64,000 bases of DNA from Bombardia bombarda (Eukaryota > Ascomycota > Sordariomycetes > Sordariales > Lasiosphaeriaceae): positions 372,001 to 436,000 of the forward strand of contig JAULSR010000010.1 in NCBI GenBank assembly GCA_030512295.1, written 5' to 3'. Positions 1-11,786 of this stretch are shown piece by piece. The first letter of the stretch is position 1. Every line of letters begins with the position of its first letter. A model generated the notes under the pieces. That model ran no database searches, was not told the origin of the DNA, and worked only from the letters and a program-made list of their open reading frames with translations. Both the position numbers and the translations under genes were made by a program.

Positions 1-279
1 AGGTATGGACTTGGCCAGGCAAGAGGGCGTTCTCCGAGATGTAGGTCCTCCGAGAGTACTCGTTTTTCGGGAGCAGGAAGAGCCAGACGACGCCCACGAG
101 AATACAGAGCAGGGATAGGTAGGGCGGAAGTTTGAGGATGCGCGGGTCGCGTCTGATGCGCGATGCGCCGCGGGCTGTAAATGCAGCGTCAGTCAGTCAC
201 TCCATCACCGTCGGTCAATTGGGCAGTACAACGAGATCGAGACGGAAGAAAGTCAGCACTCACATATAAGGCTCGGCAT
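1..279 (-). CDS. GAA1: GPI transamidase subunit Gaa1, 5' end only (runs off the left edge)
   Basis: Gaa1 belongs to the ER-membrane GPI transamidase complex that attaches GPI anchors to proteins. Only the N-terminal 63 residues lie in the window. A 16-nt first exon (264-279, encoding MPSLI plus one base) is followed by a GTGAGT...ACAG intron (175-263); the second exon runs from 174 to the edge. The exon 2 translation carries the family's N-terminal pattern: basic residues, one hydrophobic segment (YLSLLCILVGVVWLFLLP), then RRTYISENAL just inside the lumen, which closely resembles yeast Gaa1. The start is the ATG at 279-277. The family usually exceeds 550 residues, so most of the gene is missing. 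Its promoter must lie in 280-832, between this gene and the RBD2 stop codon. Confidence 0.85.
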
Positions 280-832
280 CTTGGCTGTTCCCACAAACAC
301 CGGCCAGTGCTCCGTTCGAAATGAAGCTCGTCGAGAGCTGTTGCCGTGAACGAGATCAGATGAACATCCCGTCGTTTACTTGATGCTCAAGCAGGGGCAG
401 TTCGGTGTCGTTTACCAATTGCTGCAGGCGAGCTCGCAAGTTCAAGCTAGGGGGCTATTTAGGGGACGTTGAGGTACCTTGTCGCAGCCGCTAAGTGGAA
501 CCTACCACTACCAATACGTAGTCCGATCACTACCTACCCCTAACCCTCGAGCTGATTTGGCTACTCCCAAGTCCCGTATACACAGGCTATGAAACATTGC
601 CATCTTTTACAGTAAGATGGTAAAAGTCTTATTATATGATACCCAAGATGACAAGACTGTCAGTATCGTTATGACATTAAGCAACAGAATCCAAACTGAG
701 CCAAGCCGCCGTACCGCCATCGCTGCTGCTAGGTACCACAAGATACAACTCAAGATGCATCCATACAACATTGCAACAACGTAGCTCAATAATATTAGAT
801 AATGTATTGTACAGTAGAACAAGAATCATTAT
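280..832. other. intergenic: GAA1 promoter and RBD2 3' region
   Basis: The 553 bp between the GAA1 start and the RBD2 stop, both genes on the minus strand, hold no convincing coding sequence. The part next to GAA1 is expected to contain its promoter and leader, and the part next to 832 the RBD2 3' UTR. The sequence is AT-rich around 600-820 and shows no repeat. Confidence 0.6.
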
Positions 833-2116
833 TCATGGCCCGAGCCTCTGCGTGCTGCCCACAAGGCCCATGGCAACGCCCGGCCCACCACCCGGCCCGC
901 CGGTAGACGGGAGGACGCCGAAGCGGCCGTACGTCTTTTGGTCCACGCTCACATAGAAAGGCAGCCGTGCCATGAGGTTGAGCTTAATCTCCACCCACCT
1001 AAGAATCTTTTCTGGCGGTGCAAGAAGCTTGAGGTATCCCAAGCCGCCTAAACAAACAGGGTCTGTTAGTATGCGAGTAGCGGAAAAGAAGCTGAGAGAA
1101 AACAACATACAGACATAGCCCACCACCAGCCCAGAGAAGTGTCCGAGCAAGCTGGAGCTGGGTACCAGTGCGGCGACGCACAGCACCATGACGATTGGTG
1201 TTGTCCAGGTGGGAATATTCCATGTGCCAATCACCAAGGACGGGTTGACGCGGTAGGTCCGTATCGCCTCCATACCCAACAGCAGGAATACCCACATACT
1301 ATATTCAAGTCAGTTTTCCATCATTACGCCATACTATACAGGACAACACCTCAGGTAGCCTACCTAGCTCCCATAACTGCCGTATTCCCCTTCAAGATAA
1401 ACATTTCAAAGATAACGTAAATGATGGCGGGTATCGTCGTCAAAGCTATGACACCCAATATTAGCTTTTGACTCTCTTATATTTCGTCATGTGTATAATA
1501 TGGAAGAGAACGAGAGCTTGAACTCACGACCAAAAAACAGCGCCAGCGATGTCAGCGTGCCGTACTCGCTCTCGAAGCGGTCCAAAAGCGGCGTGAGCGC
1601 CAGGATATTCATAATAGTATGGAGGATGTTCTGGTGGATGAAAGGGAATGTATTGATGCGGTATACTGCATGTTCGCGTGTTAGCAAGGCAATATACAGC
1701 ATATACATGTATATCCAGCCAGGTTACCAAATGTCTGGAAGCAATGCGCCCCAAAGGAGCCAGATAGATGGTCGTCGCCAGCTCCCAACAACACTCTCCG
1801 TGGGCGCATCCCCTTCTTCTCTCCCTCCGCCCCCAACCGGCAATCCCAACCAGCAATGCAGCTGGGCTGGAAATAGCTACCGCAGGTAGACAAGACACAA
1901 ACAGACAACACAGCACAGTAGAGGAAACAAGGGAATAAGTAACTGACAAGTTGTAATGCCCATCTCCTCTGGTATCAATGCGCCCCACTGCTGGACATCC
2001 CACACAGACTGTAGGCCCAAGGCCCAGCAGGCGACGATGATGACGAGCGTGGCCTTTGTGAACAGCGGCAGGCGTAGGAGGTACGACTTCCCGCGGGAAA
2101 AATTAAAGGTCGGCAT
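833..2116 (-). CDS. RBD2: rhomboid-family intramembrane serine protease Rbd2
   Basis: A polytopic rhomboid protease of Golgi/secretory membranes; fission yeast Rbd2 and its Aspergillus counterpart act in SREBP activation. Five exons (2116-1948, 1665-1528, 1445-1364, 1298-1111, 1047-833) join in phase to give 263 residues. The catalytic serine lies in the GAS motif across the third splice junction (residues 128-130, S130), and the partner histidine is H183 in LLGHFSG, so the Ser-His dyad is complete. About six hydrophobic segments are visible. The cytosolic tail is Gly/Pro-rich, with a PGGGPG run near the C terminus. The start at 2116 gives the conserved-looking MPTFNFSRG. Intron 1 is long for this genome (282 nt, 1666-1947). 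Intron 4 (63 nt) is a multiple of three without a stop codon. Confidence 0.88.
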
Positions 2117-3375
2117 CGTAGCGAGCTAGCTGGGTAGCTTGCTTGCTTTGGTTGCACTCTTCCTTCTTTTCCTCTCTCCCCTCCGGTCTGTCTCGTCCGC
2201 GCGTTACCGTCTCTTTTCTTGACTCGTCGCGTCTCGTCTCGGTTCTTATCAATCGCTGCGATGCTCTGCTTTCGTGTAATATCGCGTTCGTTTCGTAAGC
2301 GTAGGTAGGTATGTGTATACTCGGCGCTCGTTAAGCTGGTGCGTGTATGTGTCTGTCGTGTCGAGTGAGCCCAAGGTTTCAGTGTCGTTAATCGATTATT
2401 ATTATCCACAATTGGCGACCCAGTATCATGACTTTTTTCCCTAATCAATTCGTTGCTTCATTCATTACAGTAGGTGTTCGGCTGCGACGGAGGGTTTATA
2501 GTGGTGTGTGTGTGTGTGTGCTGAATTAAATATCTCCCAAGAAAAACATCTTGGTCCCCCGAAATTTTAATGAGGCTAGGCTAGACCAAGAGATACGCGG
2601 AAGAGCAGGAGAGTTGATCAACTGGCTGGCAGTAATTAGCACCGAGTCTGGTTCGGTTCGGCAGGAGGGTGGTACGGTGGTATATTCACTGAGGTACCGA
2701 CCGTCCAGTTATGCACCGGCCTTGAAGTACCTTTTGGCGCCCACGTTGTGAGTGAACAAGTACAAATGGGTCCACCTTTGTATCAAATCATCCTGTTTCC
2801 ACCTGAAGATTGCATGGGTTCGGGGCCCTGTCAGAAAACGGTTCCAAAACGGGCTCGGTTTGTTGCATAAATGCATGACAGCGATTTCAAGCAGTTTGCT
2901 GCCTACCTAGTTTCGGAGGTAACATTATCAAAAACAACTAGACGAACTTGTGGTCAGTAACTCACTATTTAGTAAAACTGAGCGGAAGTGCATTGCCTGT
3001 CATATTCTTGTTATTTATTTTCGTTCGCATAGAGACACAACTAGATGATATCAATAGCTTTTCTAGCCAATTCCGGAATGATAACGACATTAATTTCGAG
3101 GTCATAAAAACACCAAATCACGGGGACCAAAGGTTTGATATGAATTTTTCTTAACTTGTCAACTCAAAATTACCAACTTCTTCGACTTACCAAAGAAAAA
3201 GGCTCGGAATATAACCCAAAATAAATAGCTTTACAGAATTCCATTGAAACGCATAGGCCATGACTTTGTACATACAAACAAACGAGAAAAAGTGCGGATT
3301 ACGCCATTCCGGTATCCCTGAGCCGCCCACCACTCTCTTCCTCGTGCGCCCCCTTCATTCCATATTCATTCCAAT
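2117..3375. other. intergenic: RBD2 promoter and ACO1 3' region
   Basis: About 1.26 kb between two minus-strand genes. It carries a pyrimidine-rich stretch upstream of RBD2 (2150-2240), a GTAGGTAGGTA motif (2301-2311) and a GT dinucleotide run (2504-2520). The part from 2900 to 3300 is AT-rich and probably includes the ACO1 3' UTR. I see no supportable gene. Confidence 0.6.
2504..2520. repeat. (GT)n microsatellite
   Basis: About eight GT units in the RBD2 upstream region. Confidence 0.8.
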
Positions 3376-5979
3376 TCAGTTGTTGGCCTTGGCCATGGTG
3401 TTAAGCGCACTGCCATTGTTGAACCACTCGATCTGGGCCTCGTTGTACGTGTGCGAGAGCTTGATCTCGAAAGCGGCGCCATCCTTGGGGTGGACAACCA
3501 TGGTGATAGGCTTGCCGACGGCCAGCTCAGTGCACTTGATGTCGACCTTGTCCTCAGGTCTGATCTTCTCGTAGTCCGCGGGGTCGGAGAAGGTAAGGGG
3601 AAGCATACCCTGCTTCTTCAGGTTGGTCTCGTGGATACGAGCGAACGAGCGGGTGATGATGGCAAGGCCACCTAGGTGGCGGGGCTCGAGAGCAGCATGC
3701 TCACGGGAAGAACCCTCGCCGTAGTTCCAGTCACCAATGACAACCCACTTGATGCCCTTCTTCTTGTAGTCACGGGCAACAGCCGGGACCGCGTCGAACT
3801 CGCCAGTGGTGAAGTTCTTGACCTTGTTGGCCTCGCCGTTGGCCTCGTTGATGGCACCAATCAGCATGTTGTTGGAAATGTTGTCCAAGTGGCCACGGTA
3901 CTTGAGCCAGGGGCCAGCCATGGAAATGTGATCAGTGGTGGTCTTGCCCTTGCACTTGATCAGGATAGGGCAGTCAAGCGCATCCTTGCCATCCCAAGCG
4001 TTGAAGGGAGAAAGGACCTGGAGACGGTCGGAAGAGGGGGAGACGGCGACCGAGACCTGGTTACGGTCGGCAGGGGGGGCCTGGTAGGTGTCCTGACCCG
4101 GGTCGTATCCACCGGCGGGCAGAGCATCACCGGTAGGAGGGGCGAGCATGAACTCATTGCCATCCTTGTCCTTGAGTTTGTCGGTGAGGGGGTTGAAGTG
4201 AAGCGAACCGGCGATGGTCATGGCAACGACGAGATCGGGGGAGGTGACAAAAGAGTGAGTGGCGGGGTTACCGTCGTTACGACCGGTAAAGTTACGGTTG
4301 TAAGACGAGATGATCGAGTTGGCCTCGCCCTTCTTGACGTCCTTGCGGTCCCACTGTCCAATGCAGGGTCCGCAGGCGTTGGCTAGGACAACACCACCGA
4401 ACTCCTCGAAGGTCTGAAGCTGACCGTCGCGCTCAATAGTGGCGCGAACCTGCTCAGAACCAGGGGTGACGGTGAAGACAGACTTAGACTTGAGGCCGTG
4501 GTCAAGAGCGTCACGGGCGATAGAGGCGCCACGGGACATATCCTCGTACGAGGAGTTGGTGCAAGAGCCGATAAGACCGACCTTGAGCTCCTCGGGCCAG
4601 TTGTTGGCCTTGACAGCCTCGGAGAACTTGGAGATGGGGGTAGCAAGATCGGGGGTGAAGGGTCCGTTGATATGGGGCTCGAGCTCGGAGAGGTTAATCT
4701 CGATGAGCTGGTCGTACTTGGCACCCTCATCCTCACGGAGCTCCTTGGCGTAAACGCGGGCGAAGTCGCCAATGTCCTTACGCTTGGTGGCAGAGAGGTA
4801 CTCGTGCATGCGCTCGTTGAAGGGGAAGACGGAAGTCGTGGCACCGATCTCAGCTGTGAAAGAAAGTGGGTCAGCATGAGAGGAAGTGGGTCGATTTTGA
4901 CAGTGCCCAGGAAGAAAAAAAAGTTCCCATCAAGAGAGATGCCAGAGAATCTGATCGTAATCGCCACCAAAAACACCCAACAGGGGAAAGCCAAGGGAAT
5001 AGAGGCAGAAAGCGAATACGTACCACCCATGTTGCAGATAGTGGCCATGCCAGTGCACGAGACGCTGTCAACACCAGGTCCGTGGTACTCGACAATGGCG
5101 CCAGTGCCTCCCTTGACGGTCAGGATACCGGCAACCTTGAGGATGATGTCCTTAGGAGTGGTCCAGCCAGACATCTGGCCAGTAAGCTTAACACCAATAA
5201 CATTGGGGGCCTTAAGCTCCCAGGGGAGGCCAGCCATCACGTCAACGGCATCGGCACCACCAACACCGATGGCAGCAGAGCCGAGACCACCGGCATTGGG
5301 AGTATGAGAGTCGGTACCGATCATGAGAGCACCGGGGAAAGCGTAGTTCTCGAGGAGGATCTGGTGAATGATGCCAGAGCCGGGTCTCCAGAAGCCGATG
5401 TTGTACTTGGCGCAAGCAGAGGCAAGGAAGTCATAGACCTCCTTGTTGATGCTGACAGCGCGTGCCAGATCCTTAGCACCGCCAACCTGGGCCTCAATCA
5501 AGTGGTCGCAGTGGACGGTTGTGGGGTTTGCGACGGAGGGCATGCCCGCCGACATGAACTGGAGGATGGCCATTTGAGCAGTGGCGTCTTGGCAGGCAAC
5601 GCGATCCGGGCGCAACCTCAGATAAGAAACACCACGCTGGATATCTTGACCATGGGGGTCATCCAGATGGGAGTAGAGGATCTTCTCGGCGTATGTGAGG
5701 GGGCGGTCGAGCCTCTTGCGCACAACGGCAAGGTTCTCTGACATCTTCTTGTAGTTGATGAAGTTGTTCTCCTCCCAGATGTTTTGCTTGACCTGTAGCA
5801 CAAAGCAAAGAGTCGCCGTCAGCCATTGTGCACTTCCTTACAAGCAGTCCTTACGAGTAGAGACTCACCTTCCGGTCCAAGGGATGATCGGAGACGGTCG
5901 CCATGCGCCGCAATCCCAGGCTGGCGCTGCCCAGAGCGCGGCCCCGGGCGATGCCCTGAAGCTGACGAGAGGCCAACAT
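3376..5979 (-). CDS. ACO1: aconitate hydratase, mitochondrial
   Basis: Aconitase interconverts citrate and isocitrate in the TCA cycle using a [4Fe-4S] cluster. Three exons (5979-5869, 5792-5024, 4853-3376) join in phase to give 785 residues, the usual fungal length. Exon 1 encodes an Arg-rich, acid-free leader (MLASRQLQGIARGRALGS) suited to mitochondrial import. Cluster ligands are C391 (GSCTNSS) and C454/C457 (ANACGPCIGQ); their 63- and 3-residue spacing equals that of pig aconitase. Other signatures include TDSHTPNAGG in the N-terminal half and WNYGEGSSREHAALEPRHLGG in the C-terminal swivel domain. Introns are 76 nt (5793-5868) and 170 nt (4854-5023). GC-rich third positions leave several long antisense frames open; these are shadows. 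Two CCAAT boxes lie 306-325 bp upstream. Confidence 0.97.
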
Positions 5980-8412
5980 GTTGACAATCAGCTCTGCGAG
6001 CGCAGGGAGTCAATTGGAGTGGAGAGGTGCAAAGCCAAAACACCAAAAGTGTTCGAGATACGAAAGAAAGGAGGAGGAACAGGCTGCCCAGGGACGGCGA
6101 TTGGGATAAATGGGCTTATGGAGGAAAGAAAAAAAAGGTGGAGAGGTTTTTGAGATAGCCAGAGGGTTCGGAGGGATTTTAGACAACAGTGGCAACGGAC
6201 CCTACTTGAGCTCCCAGGAGCCACCGTCATAGCCGAGCAAGGACGAAGTACCTACCTTGAGCCGGGTGGAGAGGTGGCATCGGGCCAATCAGGCGACGGC
6301 CAATTACTATGTCTGTCGCCGGGTGGGGGCGGGCCTGGGGGAGGCAGGGTCGCAGGGACATCATGACATGACATCGCCCTGCGATTGAGCTAGGAGGCTG
6401 CTGAGGCTACCTACCTAACACTAACAGTCCTACACGCTTGAAAGTTGCTACGCTAACCTGTTTCACACGCCCTTTCTTCATCGTGGTCGAAGCCACGAGA
6501 TACCTGCCGTATGTACACACACTACCTACCTAATTCACCCGTGTTGCGGTTGCCGCTCACCCGGTTCATTCCCGGCGCAACAGAGGCAGACAAGGGACGA
6601 AATAGATGCCAACGCCAACTAGGTACCTAGAAAGAGGACGGGCACAGCTCGCCAGTTGAGACGCAGGCAGAGCCAACTGACGGAACTGACCGCCCAGCCC
6701 GGCCTCGCGCCGTTGACCTTCCCCGGCCAAGAGAAAAAGAGTGCCGGGCTCCAGCCTGCACACGCGCTACCCGTATTCTAGGGAGGGAAAGGGCTAAAAC
6801 AGGTATGCAGGGTATCCGCGCGCGCGAGAGGTGAGCGAATAACCGAGGCATTACCTGTGTAATTGCTGCCTCCTGATTTTTGGTGAGTGCTGAATCGAAT
6901 TTTTTCTCTCTAATAAATGAGGCGGCATACGTCCAACTGGGTGTTCTAGTATTAAGTATCACAGCCATCGATCGATCAATCCAGGGTCTCGCAGCGGGAG
7001 ACGGGACAGGCTCGAATCATTCGGCGAGTTTCATGGTGGATGGAACCCGGATCGAAGTTCTATGATGACATGTGCTGCATGTGCCTCGTTCGAGCCGCCA
7101 ACTACCCCAAGCACTGCCAGTGGTTGGAGGACTGTGTCGTGTGAGGGGGGGCATGTCAATGTTTCGCACACCCCGCCCCAATCGTAGCCATCCCTCTCTA
7201 ATAATCAGTAAACGTCAAGTCTGCCAGTCTAGTTTACGTGAGGTGCTGTCCAACAAACCATTTATAGCAAGGCTAGCTAGGGTTGTCAAAGCAATTTCCA
7301 TTACGGGTAGCAAATGCCTCATTCCTTCCTTATGGCCGGGTCCCGTTGTTATTAGGTATGTACAGTATCCTGTACTTCGTACGCAGTAGGCAGCTGGTTA
7401 GATCCGATCCGTTTTGCGCCTTCTGCTTTCTGACATGGGGCTACGGAATGGAGAGCTGCAAGGCTAAAAGTGACGCAAACTCCTTGATCGTTGACGATGC
7501 TATTGGCCAACTGGACCTGCGAGCCTGCCCAGGGAGACTTGATCGGGCAGGAAAATAAGCCGTCGCAAGTCACAACAACACTGATATGATATTGCCGTTG
7601 CCAGCCAGCCAGCCAGTGCTTGCCTGCAGAAGCTCATCAGAAGACATCAACAACAAAGCAAAGGGCTGGAACGCCCGTCTTTGGTGCCATCCGAAGCTGG
7701 ACCCGCCCGCTCTTGCAGGTGCATGTCTGGTACACACGCTACGGTATGTACACGCCACGGCAATGCGGTGGTTGAAGGTACCTGCCTGTCCCACGCAACC
7801 ACGCTATCCACGCTATCGATGCGGCCTTGGCACTGGGAACGACGAAATTTTTGCAGACCTGGAGACCATCTGGTGGGGCCGTCGGGAGCAAGCCGGCTCG
7901 GCGAAAGTGGCCTGGAGACTCGGTCGCAAGAAGGAGATTCGAGGGCGATAAGACGGTACCTCCGCCGCGAGCCTACACCTCGTAGAACGGCGGTCTTCCG
8001 GTCGCAATCGGGGCATGTTTCGAACTAGCCATGTGAGAAACCTCTGTACCATAATCCGATGCGAATTCCATGTTTTTGGGATGCAAAATCCGTCATACAA
8101 ATTCACCATGCTGTAATCGTAGTTTAGGTCTGTGCAGGGCTTCGAGGTTTCTTCGCCAGCCTTACCTAAGTACCTTAGCCAATAACCATAACCGTAGCGC
8201 TCTTTCCAATGGACGGGAAGGCGGCCAAAAAAAATGCTTGCCGAATTTTCACCCCACAGCGGTTCCGTCCAGCGAAACCTCGTTTGGAAACCTTCACATT
8301 CCAACATCACGCCTGCATATCTCATCAGCCAGCTCATTCTCATCAGCCGCTCCAGCCCACTGAAGTAAACTCACGCAGAGAATTTGAACACTCAATTTTC
8401 TCAGCTGACAAC
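5980..8412. other. divergent intergenic region between ACO1 and BUD20
   Basis: 2.4 kb shared by the divergent ACO1 and BUD20 promoters. Several frames stay open (for example minus strand 7813-8343, 176 codons), but none shows a recognisable motif, a convincing start or family-like composition. TACCTACC occurs at 6408-6415 and again near 6523. The final 200 bp before BUD20 are Pro/Ser-codon rich and probably its leader. Confidence 0.5.
6285..6304. promoter_or_regulatory. paired CCAAT boxes upstream of ACO1
   Basis: Two CCAAT pentamers (6285-6289 and 6300-6304) lie 15 bp apart, 306-325 bp upstream of the aconitase start codon. The CCAAT-binding complex, with HapX, controls iron-dependent genes including aconitase in filamentous ascomycetes. 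That this pair is used here is inference. Confidence 0.4.
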
Positions 8413-8890
8413 ATGGGTATTCCGGCTAAGCGCACAAAGACCAAGACGAGGAGATGGCTTCGGTAAGCCCTTTTTTCACACTGCTTATCCCCAATGGGCT
8501 CATGGACACCTGTTAACATGCTGCAACAGTTCCGTCGACCAGGTCAAGGAGGATATCCTCTCTCCCAGACATTTGGAGATTTACAAGGAGACCAAGGCCA
8601 ATGAGGACCTGCCTGGCCTTGGACAGCACTATTGCATTGAGTGTGCAAAGTGGTTTGAGACAGACTACAGCCTCACAAAGCACAGCAAGGGCAAGCCCCA
8701 CAAGAGGAGGTGAGCTTTATCTTTTTTGTCGCCATTATCGTACAATGATGGAGACTGATGTATCATTAGACTCAAGGATCTTGAGAATCCCTACACTCAC
8801 AAGGACGCCGACGCCGCCGTTGGCCTCTGGACTGACAATGGCACTGGTCCTGAGAAGGCAAAGTCCCAAGAGATTGATATGATGGCATGA
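8413..8890 (+). CDS. BUD20: Bud20/ZNF593-type C2H2 zinc-finger protein (60S export factor)
   Basis: Bud20 is a small shuttling factor on late pre-60S ribosomal particles that helps their nuclear export. Three exons (8413-8462, 8530-8709, 8770-8890) join in phase to give 116 residues. The very basic N terminus (GIPAKRTKTKTRRWLR) is typical of the family and can act as nuclear signal and RNA contact. One U1-like C2H2 finger follows: C52 and C55 (YCIEC), H68 and H74, ending in KPHKRR. The tail matches the family pattern in which LKDLENPYTHKDADAAVG follows the finger. Both introns show GTRAGY donors and AG acceptors. The start is the only ATG giving this N terminus. Confidence 0.92.
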
Positions 8891-9581
8891 GCATGTTGTT
8901 ATTCCTTTAATTGCGTGTGTTTCTTTTCATGGCGGAGAGGATATGGGTCACATTCTTGCATTGCAGCTATGCCCGGGTTCGGGCTGATAAAGGCAAAGGC
9001 GTTGATGCAAAATGAAGACCGGCGGCGTCTGGTTGGCTTTGGGTGAAAAAAAAATCTGGTACGAACGACATGTTGTGACTGCAACTGGTCGTCGATGGCT
9101 CCAACTTCTCGCCGAGGGCTTTTCTTGAACTAATGGCCGGGAGAGCAAAACAAAAAGGGGCAGCCCGAAGAGGGGGGAACTGGTTGACATTAACAGCCCG
9201 AGCCGCATTGGCCAGAGAGGCCCGCTTAGAGAGGTTTATACTGCTTCTACCTTAGCTGATGCAAGCCCTTCTGATACCCAAATACACAATTGACTACCTA
9301 ACTTTGATAATTCAAGTAGGTAAACACCATTATGCCATGGCTGGAGGTTCAATCAGCTCCAGGCTGAATATGCTGTTAAAAGATTGACTCTGTGACCAGG
9401 CGCGTCTTAGCCTTAACCGACCCTTGCTTTTGCCCCACTCCAGCCTCAGCCTCGAACACTGTCGTTAATTGCTAGCGCAATTCAGCGTGCTGCATGCCGC
9501 GTGCCCAATGCCGACATACATTCTATGTTTCTTGCTACAAAGCCCTTACGAATCCGCAACTCCAATCTGCTGCGCTTGGCC
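8891..9581. other. intergenic: BUD20 3' region and promoter of the SAK-domain gene
   Basis: About 690 bp with no supportable coding region. An in-frame ATG at 9525 precedes the chosen start of the next gene by 19 codons. Confidence 0.55.
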
Positions 9582-11483
9582 ATGGCAACTTCAGCATACG
9601 CGGCGCATCATGGCGCTGCAAATGGAATTCCTAAGGGGCCTAAGGGCGTCCCCAAGGGCCCCGCGAACGCGCATCACCACATCCACACCGTCACGGCGAT
9701 TGGCAGATGGTCCATCACCAACAAGCAGCCTCCAGGTCAGTTCAATAAGGGCTCAAGACGTGGACCTTCCGCGCCGTTACCGGCCCATACTAACTTATAT
9801 CTCCCATATCAGCTGCCGACAAGATCAAGACCATCCATGTCTATGACTTTGACAATACACGTAAGAACGAGCCCCTCGGCCATGTTGCCCCTCGATCGCA
9901 CCTCCTCCGCTGACCTAATGATTTCCGGCGCAGTCTTCAAGACCCCTCTCCCCAACTCCAAAATCTGGAATGGCCCGACGATAGGGACCCTCGCGAACCC
10001 CGATGCCTTTGTCAATGGCGGATGGTGGCACGACTCCCGTATCCTAGCCGCCACGGGCGAAGGCCTAGTCAAGGAGGAGCCCAAGGCATGGGAAGGATGG
10101 TGGAACGAGAAGATTGTCGAGCTCATCCAGCTCAGTATGGAACAGAAAGATGCTCTCTGTATCCTATTGACGGGGCGCTCCGAGAGCGGCTTTGGTGACT
10201 TGATCAAACGCATGGTCGCGAGCAGGGGTCTCGAGTTCGACCTAATATCCCTGAAGCCCGCCGTCGGTCCCAGCAATCAGCGTTTCTCTAACACCATGCA
10301 GTTCAAGCAAATCTTCTTGGAGTCTGTGATGGAAACCTACAGATCTGCCGAGGAGATCCGCATATACGAGGACCGCCCAAAGCACGTCAAGGGTTTCCGC
10401 GACTTCTTGCTCAATTACAACAACAGGCAGAATGGTATAGGGGGGTCACCAACACGTGGACCTATCAATGCTGAGGTTGTCCAGGTGGCGGACATGGCCA
10501 CTAACCTCGATCCTGTTGCTGAAGTGGCCGAAGTCCAGCATCTCATTAACGATCACAACGCCGCCCTCTCTCGCCGCCGGCGCGGCACCAGAGGCGAGCG
10601 ATTGATCATCAAGAAGACAGTTTTCTATACAGGATACCTCATTAACAGCACTGACACGCAGCGGCTGCTCACTCTCGCGCAGATCCCGCACAATCTGCCA
10701 GACGCTGAACTAAAATACCACGCAAACAACATCATGATATGCCCACGACCATGCCCTCAGAGCATTCTGGAGAAGGTTGGCGGCATGGGTAGCAAGATGA
10801 CGTGGGAGGTGACCGGGACAGCATGCTTCGAGAACAATATCTGGGCGGCTTGCCTGAAGCCTGTTCCGGCCACAGCAAAGTTCCACACAGACAACCCAAG
10901 TCCTCTCGTTGTTCTGGCGCTGCGCAAAGGCGCGCGGCCTGTGGATGCAGGTAAGATCCAGAACTGGCAGCCCGTGCCGCCGGACAAGGCCTTCACGTTC
11001 GAGACAGTAGTGGGGGAGAAGGTTCTTCTACGAATCGAGGCAGAAGATCCGACCGAAGGCGAGTATGAGAGCCTATTCCCGAACAAGGCATCCAAGAGGA
11101 GACATACAGGAGACGAAGACTTCCGTGCTCGTCAGGGCAACAACGGAAACTCGGGTGGGGGCGGCGGTGGTGGCAATGGCGGCGGCAACCGAAATGATCA
11201 GGGGCACCGTAATGAGCGAGGCAACTTCCACCAGTCTGGGGGCCACGCCGGTGGCGGTGGCCGCGGGGGTCAACATCAGGGAGGGCGCTTCCGCGGCGGA
11301 GCGAACTCGACGTCGAACCGTGGCTTCAGGGGCCAGGGACGGGGAGCCGCCAGGGGTCGTGGCGGCCGAGGTGGCGGTCATCACTACAAATCGCTCGACG
11401 ATGTTGGAACACGGGAGAACCAGGGCGGGTTCGCACAGCAAGTGTCCTATGAGGACGATGGGCAGCGCAACTTCCAGCAGCCC

Positions 11484-11534
<51 letters not shown>

Positions 11535-11786
11535 ATCCAGCCACCCACACAGCCAGCCAGCTTTTACGCGCAGCAGCAACAGCCGCAATACCAGCAGTCA
11601 TATCAGCAGCAGCAGCAACCACAGCAGCAACAGCAGTACGGCAACTGGCAGCCGCAGCAGCATAACAACAACAATAACAACAACAACAACAACAACAACA
11701 ATATGCCCCAACAGCAGCAGCAGGGACGGCCGATGGGCGGTCCGGGCTATGGGCCAGGCGGACCGGAGCTGAACAACTTTTATTAG
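9582..11786 (+). CDS. HAD 'Swiss Army Knife' RNA-repair-like protein with RGG and polyQ/N tail
   Basis: The protein resembles the fungal family with an HAD phosphatase domain of the 'Swiss Army Knife' RNA repair type. Three exons (9582-9735, 9813-9860, 9934-11786) join in phase to give 684 residues. HAD motif I is VYDFDNTLF (nucleophile D63, D65), split by intron 2; LLTGRSE fits the next conserved strand. After about residue 480 the protein becomes low complexity: Gly-rich and RGG-like segments, then an uninterrupted glutamine tract and a poly-asparagine tract. This favours RNA binding and condensate formation. The start at 9582 sits in a strong context (GGCCATGGC); an in-frame ATG at 9525 would add 19 residues. 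The phosphatase or repair substrate is unknown. Introns are 77 and 73 nt. Confidence 0.82.
11485..11535 (+). repeat. CAR-codon polyglutamine tract
   Basis: Alternating CAG/CAA codons encode an uninterrupted polyglutamine run inside the SAK-domain gene. Mixed codons suggest an old tract, but the length is likely to vary between strains. Confidence 0.9.
11663..11702 (+). repeat. AAC-codon polyasparagine tract
   Basis: About thirteen AAC/AAT codons near the C terminus of the same gene. Confidence 0.9.

Noticed and set aside
3676..5741. Long plus-strand open frames (up to 291 codons) opposite aconitase
   Set aside because: They mirror GC-rich third codon positions of ACO1; they lack motifs, and one crosses the ACO1 introns.
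7813..8343. 176-codon minus-strand frame between ACO1 and BUD20
   Set aside because: No recognisable motif, Arg/Ser/Trp-rich composition typical of non-coding DNA, and it overlaps the presumed BUD20 leader.
9501..9581. N-terminal extension of the SAK-domain protein
   Set aside because: The frame is open but begins at GTG; the ATG at 9525 has a poor context compared with the one at 9582.
11065..11772. Overlapping frames in the polyQ/N region of the SAK-domain gene, on both strands
   Set aside because: Trinucleotide repeats are open in every frame; only the frame continuous with the HAD domain is credible.
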